From assembly GCA_028679275.1 (NCBI GenBank), contig JAJRBV010000105.1:1-9705 (forward strand): 9,705 bases of DNA, written 5' to 3'. Each line of letters opens with the position of its first letter. Position 1 is the first letter of the stretch. This document shows positions 1 through 5,750 of the stretch, one piece after another. Source of the stretch: Methanoregulaceae archaeon (lineage in GTDB: Archaea > Halobacteriota > Methanomicrobia > Methanomicrobiales > Methanospirillaceae). The position numbers and the translations under genes were made by a program. The notes beneath the pieces are model-generated. The model had not been told where the DNA came from and did no database searches. It saw nothing but the letters and a program-made list of their open reading frames with translations.

Positions 1-1166
1 TTGCAGCCCGGGTCGAGTACTACTACCCACAGTACGCGGTTTACAACCCGAAGGGGATTGTCAGGGATTTCGCTGCCCAGATCCGCCAGGAACTTGATTT
101 TATCCATGACGGAAAGAACGCTGACCGTCTCCGTTTCAACATGCAGGACCTTGAAAAGATACGCGTGCCAAAGATCTTCTGGGACCAGAGCACCAGGCAT
201 CTTCTCGTCATGGAATACATTGAGGGAGTGCGCATCGATCATGTCGATGAAATCCGGGCGATGGGGGTCGATCCAAAGGAGATTGCCGACCGGGGATTCT
301 ATGCCTATCTGCAGCAGATATTCGAGGACGGGTTCTTTCATGGCGACCCCCACCCGGGAAACCTCCTCGTCTCAAAGGACGGGACGATAAATTTCCTTGA
401 CTTCGGGATTGTCGGGATCATCTATCCCGAACGGCGGTTCTATTTCACTCACCTCCTTGTTGCGATGATGCAGCGCGACCCTGAGCTGATGATCAAGGCC
501 CTCGAGCATTTCGGGATTTCAATCGATGAGAATCAGCGGGAGTTACTCCGGGACGATCTGTATCGTGCCATGCTGGATGCCGAGGGGGCATCAATAGGGC
601 AGTACAGTTTCCAGGAGATGAGCCGGGGGCTCACGGGGACTCTCCGGAAATACCATATCAGGATGCCCCAGAACCTGATGCTGATGCTCAAGGTCATCAT
701 CATGGTGCTCGATGTGGGTATCACCCTCGACCCGAATTTCAACTTCGGGGAGAAGGCCGAGCCGTACGTCAGGAAGCTGACAAAAAGGGAGAACATGATC
801 GATCAGTTCCTGTACAGGGCGAGCCATTCCTTCCTTGAAACGTTTGACGGGGTTCTTGAAATGCCCCGGGTCATCAATAAGACTCTCCGGCAACTCTCCA
901 CCGGGACCATCAAGATCGATATCGTTGATTCCGATATCCTCCGGCTTCAGCAGTCCCTGGACCGGACGAGTGACAAGGTCCTGATCGGGCTGATCGTGGC
1001 AGGAGTGGTTATCGGCTCCTCACTGGTCATCACAGTCGCTGATGTCAGGATACCTGACTTCGTCTTTTACCTTGCAGCCCTTGCATATGTTGTTGCGATT
1101 GTTATCGGCCTTTATGCTATCTACCATGTGATGTTTGGCCTGAAGAAAAAGAAAGAGGAATTTTAA
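1..1166 (+). CDS. UbiB/AarF/ABC1-family kinase-like membrane protein, C-terminal part (5' end outside window)
   Basis: The reading frame is open from base 3, so the start lies upstream and about 387 C-terminal residues are visible; full family members are usually about 500-560. Early in the visible part is the family block around QELDFIHDGKNA (bases about 93-128), matching the conserved acidic ExD-type region of UbiB/ADCK proteins. HGDPHPGN (about base 339-362) is the catalytic-loop signature and FLDFGIVG (about 393-416) is the DFG-like metal-binding motif. The C-terminus has two hydrophobic segments, VLIGLIVAGVVIGSSLVI and one beginning FVFYLAALAYVV, consistent with membrane anchoring, and ends in a basic KKKKEE tail. 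Bacterial and eukaryotic members are atypical kinases or ATPases supporting ubiquinone synthesis. Methanogens lack ubiquinone, so the role here is unknown; isoprenoid-lipid or other lipid-cofactor homeostasis is a guess. It runs convergent to the purine operon. Family assignment is secure, function is not. Confidence 0.93.
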   Translation, partial: AARVEYYYPQYAVYNPKGIVRDFAAQIRQELDFIHDGKNADRLRFNMQDLEKIRVPKIFWDQSTRHLLVMEYIEGVRIDHVDEIRAMGVDPKEIADRGFYAYLQQIFEDGFFHGDPHPGNLLVSKDGTINFLDFGIVGIIYPERRFYFTHLLVAMMQRDPELMIKALEHFGISIDENQRELLRDDLYRAMLDAEGASIGQYSFQEMSRGLTGTLRKYHIRMPQNLMLMLKVIIMVLDVGITLDPNFNFGEKAEPYVRKLTKRENMIDQFLYRASHSFLETFDGVLEMPRVINKTLRQLSTGTIKIDIVDSDILRLQQSLDRTSDKVLIGLIVAGVVIGSSLVITVADVRIPDFVFYLAALAYVVAIVIGLYAIYHVMFGLKKKKEEF

Positions 1167-1254
1167 GCCTCACTTACGTTTTCCTGAATCATACCGGCAA
1201 CTGCCCTCAAATCAGCGCCGGCAAGACTATCCCCCTGCTGTATTCAGGGAACGT

Positions 1255-1281
1255 AAAAAGGCCCGGGGCTTTCCCGGCCGG
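1255..1281 (-). terminator. Hairpin plus T-run, intrinsic-terminator-like, downstream of the purine/FTR operon
   Basis: On the minus strand, GGCCGGG pairs with CCCGGGCC (one bulged base) around a short AAAGC-type loop, and five T follow immediately (plus-strand AAAAA at 1255-1259). It lies about 85-110 nt past the stop of the FTR-like gene. A further minus-strand run of six T sits at 1296-1301. Archaeal termination depends mainly on U-runs and hairpins are optional, so the T-runs may matter more than the stem. Four T also follow the stem on the plus strand, so it might serve ubiB too. Confidence 0.45.
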
Positions 1282-1343
1282 TTTTCCTGTACCTGAAAAA
1301 ATGTATATCAGGCTGACTGCTGGCGGGTTGTCCGGGATCTGGA

Positions 1344-1359
1344 CTTTTCTTAAGAAAAG
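1344..1359. repeat. Perfect 16-nt palindrome CTTTTCTTAAGAAAAG just after the FTR-like stop codon
   Basis: The sequence is identical on both strands and begins 5 nt beyond the FTR-like stop codon (1364-1366). Read on the minus strand it supplies a pyrimidine-rich TTCTTTTCTT stretch directly after the gene, which could act as a U-rich archaeal termination signal. A symmetric dimeric-protein binding site is the alternative. With no spacer it makes a poor RNA hairpin. Confidence 0.4.
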
Positions 1360-1363
1360 AACA

Positions 1364-1660
1364 TCATTCAGGCTGAGCATCTTCCCTGAAATAGAGGCTG
1401 CAGTGACAACTGCCCTCCTGTTCCACTTCGTCTGCATGATAGATGCAGGGGCAGATGATCGCGGCATCCTTCTCTTTATCGCCGGACCGGAGCCTGCAGG
1501 GGCAGTACTGCTCGCCAAACTTTCTTTTATTCCGGGCAAGACCCCGGATCACCACATCGAGTTTTTTCTTATCGGGGTTCAGGATAAAGTGATGTTTCTT
1601 GGCAAAATGTTCTGCCCACGTGAGAACCTGGTGCTCTTCTGCCGTTTCATCCTTAGTCAT
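1364..1660 (-). CDS. Ferredoxin-thioredoxin reductase catalytic-subunit-like protein
   Basis: A 98-residue protein with the signature of the ferredoxin:thioredoxin reductase catalytic (beta) chain: CPC at 53-55, CPC at 70-72 and CHC at 85-87. By analogy with the plant and cyanobacterial enzymes, C53, C70, C72 and C85 would ligate a [4Fe-4S] cluster, C55 and C87 would form the redox-active disulfide, and H86 would assist catalysis. The family uses ferredoxin electrons to reduce thioredoxin or related disulfides. Motif spacing is 14 and 12 residues rather than the plant 16 and 8, as I would expect for archaeal members. No variable (alpha) subunit is visible. Its ATG overlaps the purQ stop as ATGA (1657-1660), so it is the last gene of the cofG-purCSQ operon and probably translationally coupled to purQ. 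The physiological substrate is unknown; cytosolic thioredoxins or glutaredoxin-like proteins are likely. Confidence 0.88.
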   Translation of the reverse strand: MTKDETAEEHQVLTWAEHFAKKHHFILNPDKKKLDVVIRGLARNKRKFGEQYCPCRLRSGDKEKDAAIICPCIYHADEVEQEGSCHCSLYFREDAQPE

Positions 1661-2370
1661 CTGCTGGTCACTCCCTCCGCATGCTCGATATGGGAGATCA
1701 TGGATGAAAATACCTTCCTTCCATCCTCGGAGGAGAGGATCTCCTCGGATGCACGCTCCGGGTGCGGCATCATGGCCAGGACGTTCCGGGTGCCGTTGAG
1801 GACCCCGGTGATGTGCTCCATGGCGCCATTAGGGTTACTCTCCGGCGTGAGATTCCCGTAAGAATCGCAGAAGCGGAATGCGATCCGTCCCGTGTCATTG
1901 AGCTCACACAACAGGTCCTGTGGCGCCACATACCTCCCCTCCTTGTGGGCGATGGGAATCCGGATCACGTCTCCTTCCCGGTACAGGGAAGTGAACGGGG
2001 AATCCGAAGTCTCAACCCTCAGGTACACGCTCCTGCAGATGAACTTGGGATAGGCATTGATGGTGAATACTCCCGGTACAAGGCCGCTTTCAGCAAGGAT
2101 CTGGGCGCCATTGCAGATACCGAGTACCAGGCGTCCTTTCCCTGCATGGGCGATCACATCCTTCATGACCGGGGTCCGGGCGGCAATCGCCCCGGCTCTC
2201 AGATAATCCCCGTAGGAGAAGCCACCCGGCAGGATTACGGCATCATACGGACGGGAAAGGCCGTCTTTGTACCAGACGAGATCGCAATCCACACCGCAGA
2301 TCTCGGAGAGGATATACCAGGCGTCCCGGTCACAGTTGCTCCCTCCGAACTGGATGACGGCAAACCTCAT
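1657..2370 (-). CDS. purQ: Phosphoribosylformylglycinamidine synthase, glutaminase subunit PurQ
   Basis: PurQ is the class-I glutamine amidotransferase subunit of FGAM synthase (purine step 4). It hydrolyses glutamine and passes ammonia to PurL, which converts FGAR to FGAM using ATP. The 237-residue length is normal for the small separate subunit. Visible motifs are the oxyanion-loop region LPGGFSYGDYLRAGAIA (about 47-63), the nucleophile in GICNGAQ (Cys86), NPNGA (179-183), and the MPHPER block with catalytic His203 and Glu205. The ATG at 2370 overlaps the purS stop by 4 nt (ATGA), and its own stop overlaps the next gene in the same way, so translation is probably coupled along the operon. 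The partner purL is not in this window. PurQ, PurS and PurL are expected to form one complex. Confidence 0.97.
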   Translation of the reverse strand: MRFAVIQFGGSNCDRDAWYILSEICGVDCDLVWYKDGLSRPYDAVILPGGFSYGDYLRAGAIAARTPVMKDVIAHAGKGRLVLGICNGAQILAESGLVPGVFTINAYPKFICRSVYLRVETSDSPFTSLYREGDVIRIPIAHKEGRYVAPQDLLCELNDTGRIAFRFCDSYGNLTPESNPNGAMEHITGVLNGTRNVLAMMPHPERASEEILSSEDGRKVFSSMISHIEHAEGVTSR

Positions 2371-2612
2371 CGGTGAACCTCGATCTCATAGTGATGAATG
2401 ACCGGGTTTGCGAGCAGACGCTCGCACATCCCTCTTGCTTTCTCTTCCGCGTCATGGGCATCAGCCGCATCGAAACGGACCAGGTAGAGTTTTTTTGTCC
2501 GGAGTTCATCGGTTGCAAACCCGAGGTTTCCAAGGGCATGCCTGATGGCCGTGGCCTCGGGGTCGAGCATCCCCTCTTTTAAGCCGATCGTGATCTTTGC
2601 AAGAAATATCAT
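2367..2612 (-). CDS. purS: Phosphoribosylformylglycinamidine synthase subunit PurS
   Basis: An 81-residue protein of the usual PurS length. PurS has no active site of its own; it dimerises and bridges PurQ and the small PurL so that ammonia can be channelled. The family core is clear: an N-terminal beta strand (LAKITIGLK), then LDPEATAIRHALGNLGF (residues 16-32), then a strand carrying KKLYLVRFDA (about 40-49) and a C-terminal strand IHHYEIEV. The start ATG at 2612 lies 9 nt after the purC stop and is preceded by GGTGAG with 8 nt spacing. The gene overlaps purQ by 4 nt. Presence of a separate PurS implies a Bacillus/archaeal-type three-part FGAM synthase rather than the large fused PurL. Confidence 0.95.
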   Translation of the reverse strand: MIFLAKITIGLKEGMLDPEATAIRHALGNLGFATDELRTKKLYLVRFDAADAHDAEEKARGMCERLLANPVIHHYEIEVHR

Positions 2613-2620
2613 GGGTAAAT

Positions 2621-2626
2621 CTCACC
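2621..2626 (-). promoter_or_regulatory. Ribosome-binding site of purS overlapping the purC stop codon
   Basis: Minus-strand GGTGAG lies 8 nt upstream of the purS ATG. Its TGA is the purC stop codon (2622-2624), so terminating ribosomes would sit on the purS Shine-Dalgarno. This is the clearest ribosome-binding site in the operon. Confidence 0.6.
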
Positions 2627-3329
2627 TTTTCAGGACTTTTTCAGTCACCTGCCGGTAGACGGCAAGCACATCCCCTTTTTCAAACCTATACACGTCCTTG
2701 TCAAGCGATCCTTTTGTTTTCATGTCCCAGAGGCGCATCGAGTCCATGCTGATCTCGTCACCGACCAGGAGTTCTCCGTTATATCTCCCGAATTCGAGCT
2801 TGAAGTCAACGAGAATGATCCCCCTGGCTTCAAAAAACCGTGAGAGCACGATGTTGACGCTGAGCGCCAGGTCCTTTATCCGGAGAAGTTCGTCTTTTGA
2901 GACGATCTTCAATGCTAGGACAAGATCATCGTTGAGCATCGGATCATGGCGGGAATCGTCCTTGTAATCGATCACGATGACCGGGGGGTCAAGCAGGGTC
3001 CCTTCCCTGATGGGGTAGTTCCGGACCATTGATCCCGCCGCAATATTCCGGATGATCACCTCGATGGGGATCATCTGCAGTTCCCGGACCAGCATGCTCG
3101 AATCATCAAGAGACCTGATAAAATGGGTCCTGATACGATGTTCTTCAAGGAGCGAAAAGAGGCATGCCGACACCCGTGCATTGAGACTCCCCTTCTCTGT
3201 GAGCACATCTTTCTTTCCACCGTCAAACGCGGTGATATCATCCCTGAATAGTACAAGCAGCTCGCCCTCGGTACCGGTGCGATATAAGGACTTTGCCTTT
3301 CCGGAGTAGACCAGGTCACCCTGTTTCAC
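2622..3329 (-). CDS. purC: Phosphoribosylaminoimidazole-succinocarboxamide synthase (SAICAR synthetase)
   Basis: PurC condenses CAIR with aspartate using ATP to make SAICAR in purine synthesis. The 235-residue length matches the short bacterial/archaeal form. Motifs in order are the nucleotide-binding start YSGKAKSLY (8-16), RDDITAFDGGKKD (29-41), IPIEVIIRNIAAGS (87-100), LVDFKLEFG (173-181), GDEISMDSMRLWD (190-202) and DKDVYRF (210-216). The usual proline in DEISPDS is methionine here, a small deviation outside the charged residues. The start is GTG (3327-3329), 4 nt after the cofG stop, with no strong ribosome-binding site visible, which suggests coupling to cofG translation. The next in-frame candidates would cut the glycine-rich nucleotide site, so the GTG start is preferred. 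Confidence 0.97.
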   Translation of the reverse strand: MKQGDLVYSGKAKSLYRTGTEGELLVLFRDDITAFDGGKKDVLTEKGSLNARVSACLFSLLEEHRIRTHFIRSLDDSSMLVRELQMIPIEVIIRNIAAGSMVRNYPIREGTLLDPPVIVIDYKDDSRHDPMLNDDLVLALKIVSKDELLRIKDLALSVNIVLSRFFEARGIILVDFKLEFGRYNGELLVGDEISMDSMRLWDMKTKGSLDKDVYRFEKGDVLAVYRQVTEKVLKR

Positions 3330-3333
3330 GTTC

Positions 3334-4371
3334 TCAACGCTCGCATGCTATATGTTGTTCCAGTCTCCTAATAAGGGGTTCCAACCGGGGATGGTACCAT
3401 CCCTTTTCAACATACTGCGGGTAGATGCAGAGCCGTTCCTTCAGGTTCGAATCCCCGGCAATCTCCCTGAGCTGGTCAAGTGCCGGCCACGGGTGTCCGG
3501 GATTGACGTAATCGATGGTGATCGGTGAAATTCCACCGAGGTCATCCACCCCGCAACGGATAAGGCTCCCTGCATCGGCAAGATTGGGCGGGATCTGGAT
3601 GGCAATGTCGGCAGGGAGAATATCTTTTGCCATCCTGATGATGAAGCACATCTCTTCCGGGGCGATGCTTTCTGATTGTTCCATAGGAGTTCCCTCCTTC
3701 GCACAGAAGTTCTGGAGAATAACCTCCTGGATGTGCCCGTACTTCCGGTGAAGGTCCCTGATCACAAGAAGCGAGTCCTCCCTGTCCTCCATTGTCTCCC
3801 CGATACCGAGCAGAAGGCCGGTCGTGAAGGGGATCTTCAGGCTGCCGGCCTCTTCGATCATCCGGATCCGGACGGCAGGATCCTTTCCCGGGGATCTGGC
3901 ATGGGCCGGCAGCCTGGCCGTGGTCTCGAGCATGAGACCCATGCTTGCATTCACCCCGCGGAGCTGATCCATCTCCTCACGGGTCAGGATGCCGGCGTTG
4001 GTATGGGGAAGGAGTCCGCATTCGATGCTCCGGACGCAAAGGTCATAGCAGTAATCAAGGATATCCGTATACCCATAGCGGGCGATCATCTCCGGGAATC
4101 CCGGTTCCAGGGCCGGTCGCTCCCCGAATGTAAAGAGCGCCTCGGTGCACCCGGCTGCAGCCCCTGCTGCAAGGATTGATTCCGCCTCCTGCGGGCTTAA
4201 GATGCAGCCCTCCCGGACCGGGGTCCGGAAGATGCAGTACCCGCACCGGTTGTGGCAGACTGTCGTGAGCGGAAGAAAGACGTTTCGTGTATAGGTGAGT
4301 ACCCGGGGGGCCATGTGATGTTGTAGTGGATGTGGGCTTTTCAGGGATAAAAATTCCTCCAGGATGTCCAT
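3334..4371 (-). CDS. cofG: FO synthase subunit 1 (7,8-didemethyl-8-hydroxy-5-deazariboflavin synthase), radical SAM
   Basis: CofG works with CofH to build FO, the deazaflavin chromophore of coenzyme F420, from a tyrosine-derived intermediate and the pyrimidine precursor of riboflavin. The radical SAM cluster motif is CHNRCGYC, with cysteines 39, 43 and 46 in the CX3CX2C pattern. Downstream are family blocks TEALFTFGERP, LPHTNAGILT, TTGLLLGIGET, LQNFCAKEGTPM, IQIPPNLAD and CGVDDLGGISP. CofH is not in this window and not fused. The start is uncertain. ATG at 4371 gives 345 residues and has a TATA-like GAAAATAC centred about 28 nt upstream, the spacing of other promoters here. ATG at 4314 (326 residues) sits just before the recognisable core RVLTYTRNVFLPLT, and the 19 extra codons include TTA, CTA and CAA, unusual for this GC-rich sequence. 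It is the first gene of the purine operon. Confidence 0.95.
   Translation of the reverse strand: MDILEEFLSLKSPHPLQHHMAPRVLTYTRNVFLPLTTVCHNRCGYCIFRTPVREGCILSPQEAESILAAGAAAGCTEALFTFGERPALEPGFPEMIARYGYTDILDYCYDLCVRSIECGLLPHTNAGILTREEMDQLRGVNASMGLMLETTARLPAHARSPGKDPAVRIRMIEEAGSLKIPFTTGLLLGIGETMEDREDSLLVIRDLHRKYGHIQEVILQNFCAKEGTPMEQSESIAPEEMCFIIRMAKDILPADIAIQIPPNLADAGSLIRCGVDDLGGISPITIDYVNPGHPWPALDQLREIAGDSNLKERLCIYPQYVEKGWYHPRLEPLIRRLEQHIACER
4346..4355 (-). promoter_or_regulatory. Candidate TATA box for the shorter cofG start
   Basis: Minus-strand AATTTTTATC is centred about 36 nt upstream of the internal ATG at 4314. If used, transcription would begin near 4326 and only the shorter CofG would be made. 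It lies inside the longer reading frame, so it may be coincidental. Confidence 0.3.
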
Positions 4372-4393
4372 GCCGGAATACCGGGTATGAACC

Positions 4394-4403
4394 GAGTATT
4401 TTC
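4394..4403 (-). promoter_or_regulatory. Candidate TATA box of the cofG-purCSQ operon
   Basis: Minus-strand GAAAATACTC is centred about 28 nt upstream of the ATG at 4371. With an archaeal TATA-to-start-site distance of about 25 nt this would give a nearly leaderless message. The 144 nt between cofG and cofC starts carry both divergent promoters. Confidence 0.42.
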
Positions 4404-4480
4404 GTTTTTGCCAGGGGGCGGATTCCTTGCCGGCAGCCAGGCAGGTCTGATGATTTCTTGTCCCGCTTCAGAATGGGAGA

Positions 4481-4488
4481 TTTATTTA
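4481..4488 (+). promoter_or_regulatory. TATA box of cofC
   Basis: TTTATTTA preceded by the purine-rich GGGAGA (BRE-like) is a good archaeal promoter element. It is centred about 31 nt upstream of the cofC ATG at 4516 and predicts a leader of only a few nucleotides. This is the main reason for choosing 4516 over the upstream in-frame ATG at 4387, which would place the TATA box inside the gene. Confidence 0.65.
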
Positions 4489-4515
4489 TCAGCCCGCCCC
4501 AACCGCTGTACTGGA

Positions 4516-5154
4516 ATGCCTCTCCCTGCCCTCATCCCGTTCAAACCAAGGAATCCGAAGACCCGGCTCTCCTGTGTCCTTGACCTTGACGAGCGGGAGA
4601 AATTTGCCCAGATGATGCTCTGCGATGTGGTGGTTGCAGCAGGGGAGGCGGGGTGCGAGCCATTCATCCTCGGGACGGAACCGTTCTCTTTTAACGGACT
4701 CCGGGTGGTGCATGACCCGCGGGGATTGAACGAATCGATCAATGGATTCCTTGAAGTGACCCCCGGGCCTCTCCTGATCATCATGGCCGATATCCCGCTT
4801 GTGTCTGCTCCTGCAATCAGGAGAATGATAACGACTGCCGCAGACCTATCGATCACTCCGGGAAGGGGAGGGGGTACCAATGCCATCTACCTCTCCTGTG
4901 CCTCCCGTTTCCATGTGAACTATTACGGGATGAGTTTTGCAAAACACCTCCATATTGCAGAGGAGAGAGGGCTCTCATGCGAAGTGTTCGATTCATTTCT
5001 CATCCATACCGATATCGATGAGAAAGAGGACCTTGTCGAGCTTCTCATCCATGGCAGAGGGATGAGCAGTGAATATTTACGGGAACTCGGTTTTGTCCTC
5101 TCTGCAGACAAGGGAAGGGTCGGGGTAGTAAGGGAAAAGAATGGGCAGGAGTGA
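4516..5154 (+). CDS. cofC: 2-phospho-L-lactate (or phosphoenolpyruvate) guanylyltransferase, F420 biosynthesis
   Basis: CofC transfers GMP from GTP to 2-phospho-L-lactate (or phosphoenolpyruvate, as shown for some homologues) to give the activated donor that CofD joins to FO. From ATG 4516 the protein has 212 residues, typical of the family. It opens with ALIPFKPRNPKTRLS (5-19), the nucleotide-binding segment. IIMADIPLV (88-95 region) carries the metal-binding aspartate, PGRGGGTNAIYL (115-126) is the family glycine loop, and YYGMSFAKH (136-144) followed by HTDIDEKEDL (164-173) completes the fold. The frame is open back to 4387, but the extra 43 residues lack family character and cover the TATA box. 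It stands divergent from cofG, so two F420 genes share one control region. No ribosome-binding site is seen, consistent with a near-leaderless message. Confidence 0.96.
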   Translation: MPLPALIPFKPRNPKTRLSCVLDLDEREKFAQMMLCDVVVAAGEAGCEPFILGTEPFSFNGLRVVHDPRGLNESINGFLEVTPGPLLIIMADIPLVSAPAIRRMITTAADLSITPGRGGGTNAIYLSCASRFHVNYYGMSFAKHLHIAEERGLSCEVFDSFLIHTDIDEKEDLVELLIHGRGMSSEYLRELGFVLSADKGRVGVVREKNGQE

Positions 5155-5199
5155 GGGGTCCCCTCTTCCCGGCTCTCCTACAGGATTTCCGCATACCAG

Positions 5200-5206
5200 T
5201 TTTTTT
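5200..5206 (+). terminator. T-run terminator after cofC
   Basis: Seven consecutive T lie about 46 nt past the cofC stop and before the TATA box of the peroxiredoxin gene. Oligo-T on the non-template strand is the usual archaeal termination signal. This suggests cofC is mainly monocistronic. Confidence 0.5.
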
Positions 5207-5214
5207 GGGGATCC

Positions 5215-5220
5215 TTATAT
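5215..5220 (+). promoter_or_regulatory. TATA box of the peroxiredoxin gene
   Basis: TTATAT is centred about 30 nt upstream of the ATG at 5247, the same geometry as the cofC and glyA promoters. The predicted leader is about 5 nt and no Shine-Dalgarno is visible. Confidence 0.6.
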
Positions 5221-5246
5221 CCTGAAGCTGAGAACGATCCTTCACT

Positions 5247-5726
5247 ATGGAAGTAGTATCCCGCCCCATCATCCGGCCTCCTGAACATGCACCGAACTTC
5301 TCCATCAAGGATCAGTACAGCAGGACGTTTGATCTCCTCGAACAGATGGGAAAGCGGGTCCTCCTCTCGTTCCACCCGCTTGCATGGACAGAGTTCTGTG
5401 CTGCACAGATGATTTCGCTTGAGGAGAACCAGAAGAAATTCGGCTCCCTCAACACTGTCGCGGTGGGGATCAGTGTTGACTCGGTCGCCTGCAAGAAAGC
5501 ATGGGCAGATCACATGAAGATTGAAGATACCCTGATCCTCGCCGATTTCTGGCCGCACGGGAAGGTGGCGCAGTCATACGGCATCTTCAGGGATACCAAC
5601 GGGTTCTCCGAGCGGGCAAACATCATCCTCGATGAGAACCAGGACGTGGTTTTTGTAAAGGTGTATCCCGTTCACAGCGTCCCTGATATTGCAGAAGTGG
5701 TACGGTTCATCGAAGGCATGGGCTGA
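5247..5726 (+). CDS. Peroxiredoxin (AhpC/TSA thioredoxin-fold family)
   Basis: A 159-residue protein of thioredoxin-like peroxiredoxin type, which reduces hydrogen peroxide or organic hydroperoxides with a cysteine thiol in the cytosol. The N-terminal segment PPEHAPNFSIKDQ matches the family opening (APxFxLxD). The active site PxxxTxxC is present as P44, T48 and C51 in HPLAWTEFC; most relatives have an aromatic-proline start (YP or FP) and F-T-P-V-C. Arg123 in SERANIILDE fits the conserved catalytic arginine. The only other cysteine is C82 in SVDSVACKKAW, a possible resolving cysteine; otherwise it would be a 1-Cys enzyme needing an external thiol. C82 sits where helix alpha-3 is expected. 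The gene follows cofC but has its own TATA box. The electron donor is unknown; a thioredoxin fed by an FTR-like enzyme such as that at 1364-1660 is a reasonable guess. Confidence 0.92.
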   Translation: MEVVSRPIIRPPEHAPNFSIKDQYSRTFDLLEQMGKRVLLSFHPLAWTEFCAAQMISLEENQKKFGSLNTVAVGISVDSVACKKAWADHMKIEDTLILADFWPHGKVAQSYGIFRDTNGFSERANIILDENQDVVFVKVYPVHSVPDIAEVVRFIEGMG

Positions 5727-5750
5727 GGGGTCACCCGTATCTTCTCCCCT

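Noticed and set aside
1..390. Plus-strand open frame of 129 codons starting at base 1
   Set aside because: It is in a different frame from the UbiB coding sequence, whose motifs run through the same bases; the peptide is rich in Ser, Arg and Thr with no family character.
1207..1539. Minus-strand open frame of 110 codons downstream of and overlapping the FTR-like gene
   Set aside because: It overlaps the conserved cysteine motifs of the FTR-like protein in another frame, covers the terminator-like region, and has no recognisable motif.
1762..2376. Long plus-strand open frame antisense to purQ (204 codons)
   Set aside because: Antisense shadow of a well-supported purQ gene; high GC at third positions keeps the opposite frame open.
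4387..4515. N-terminal extension of CofC from the upstream ATG at 4387
   Set aside because: It would place the TATA box inside the gene, and the family N-terminus begins at the ATG at 4516.
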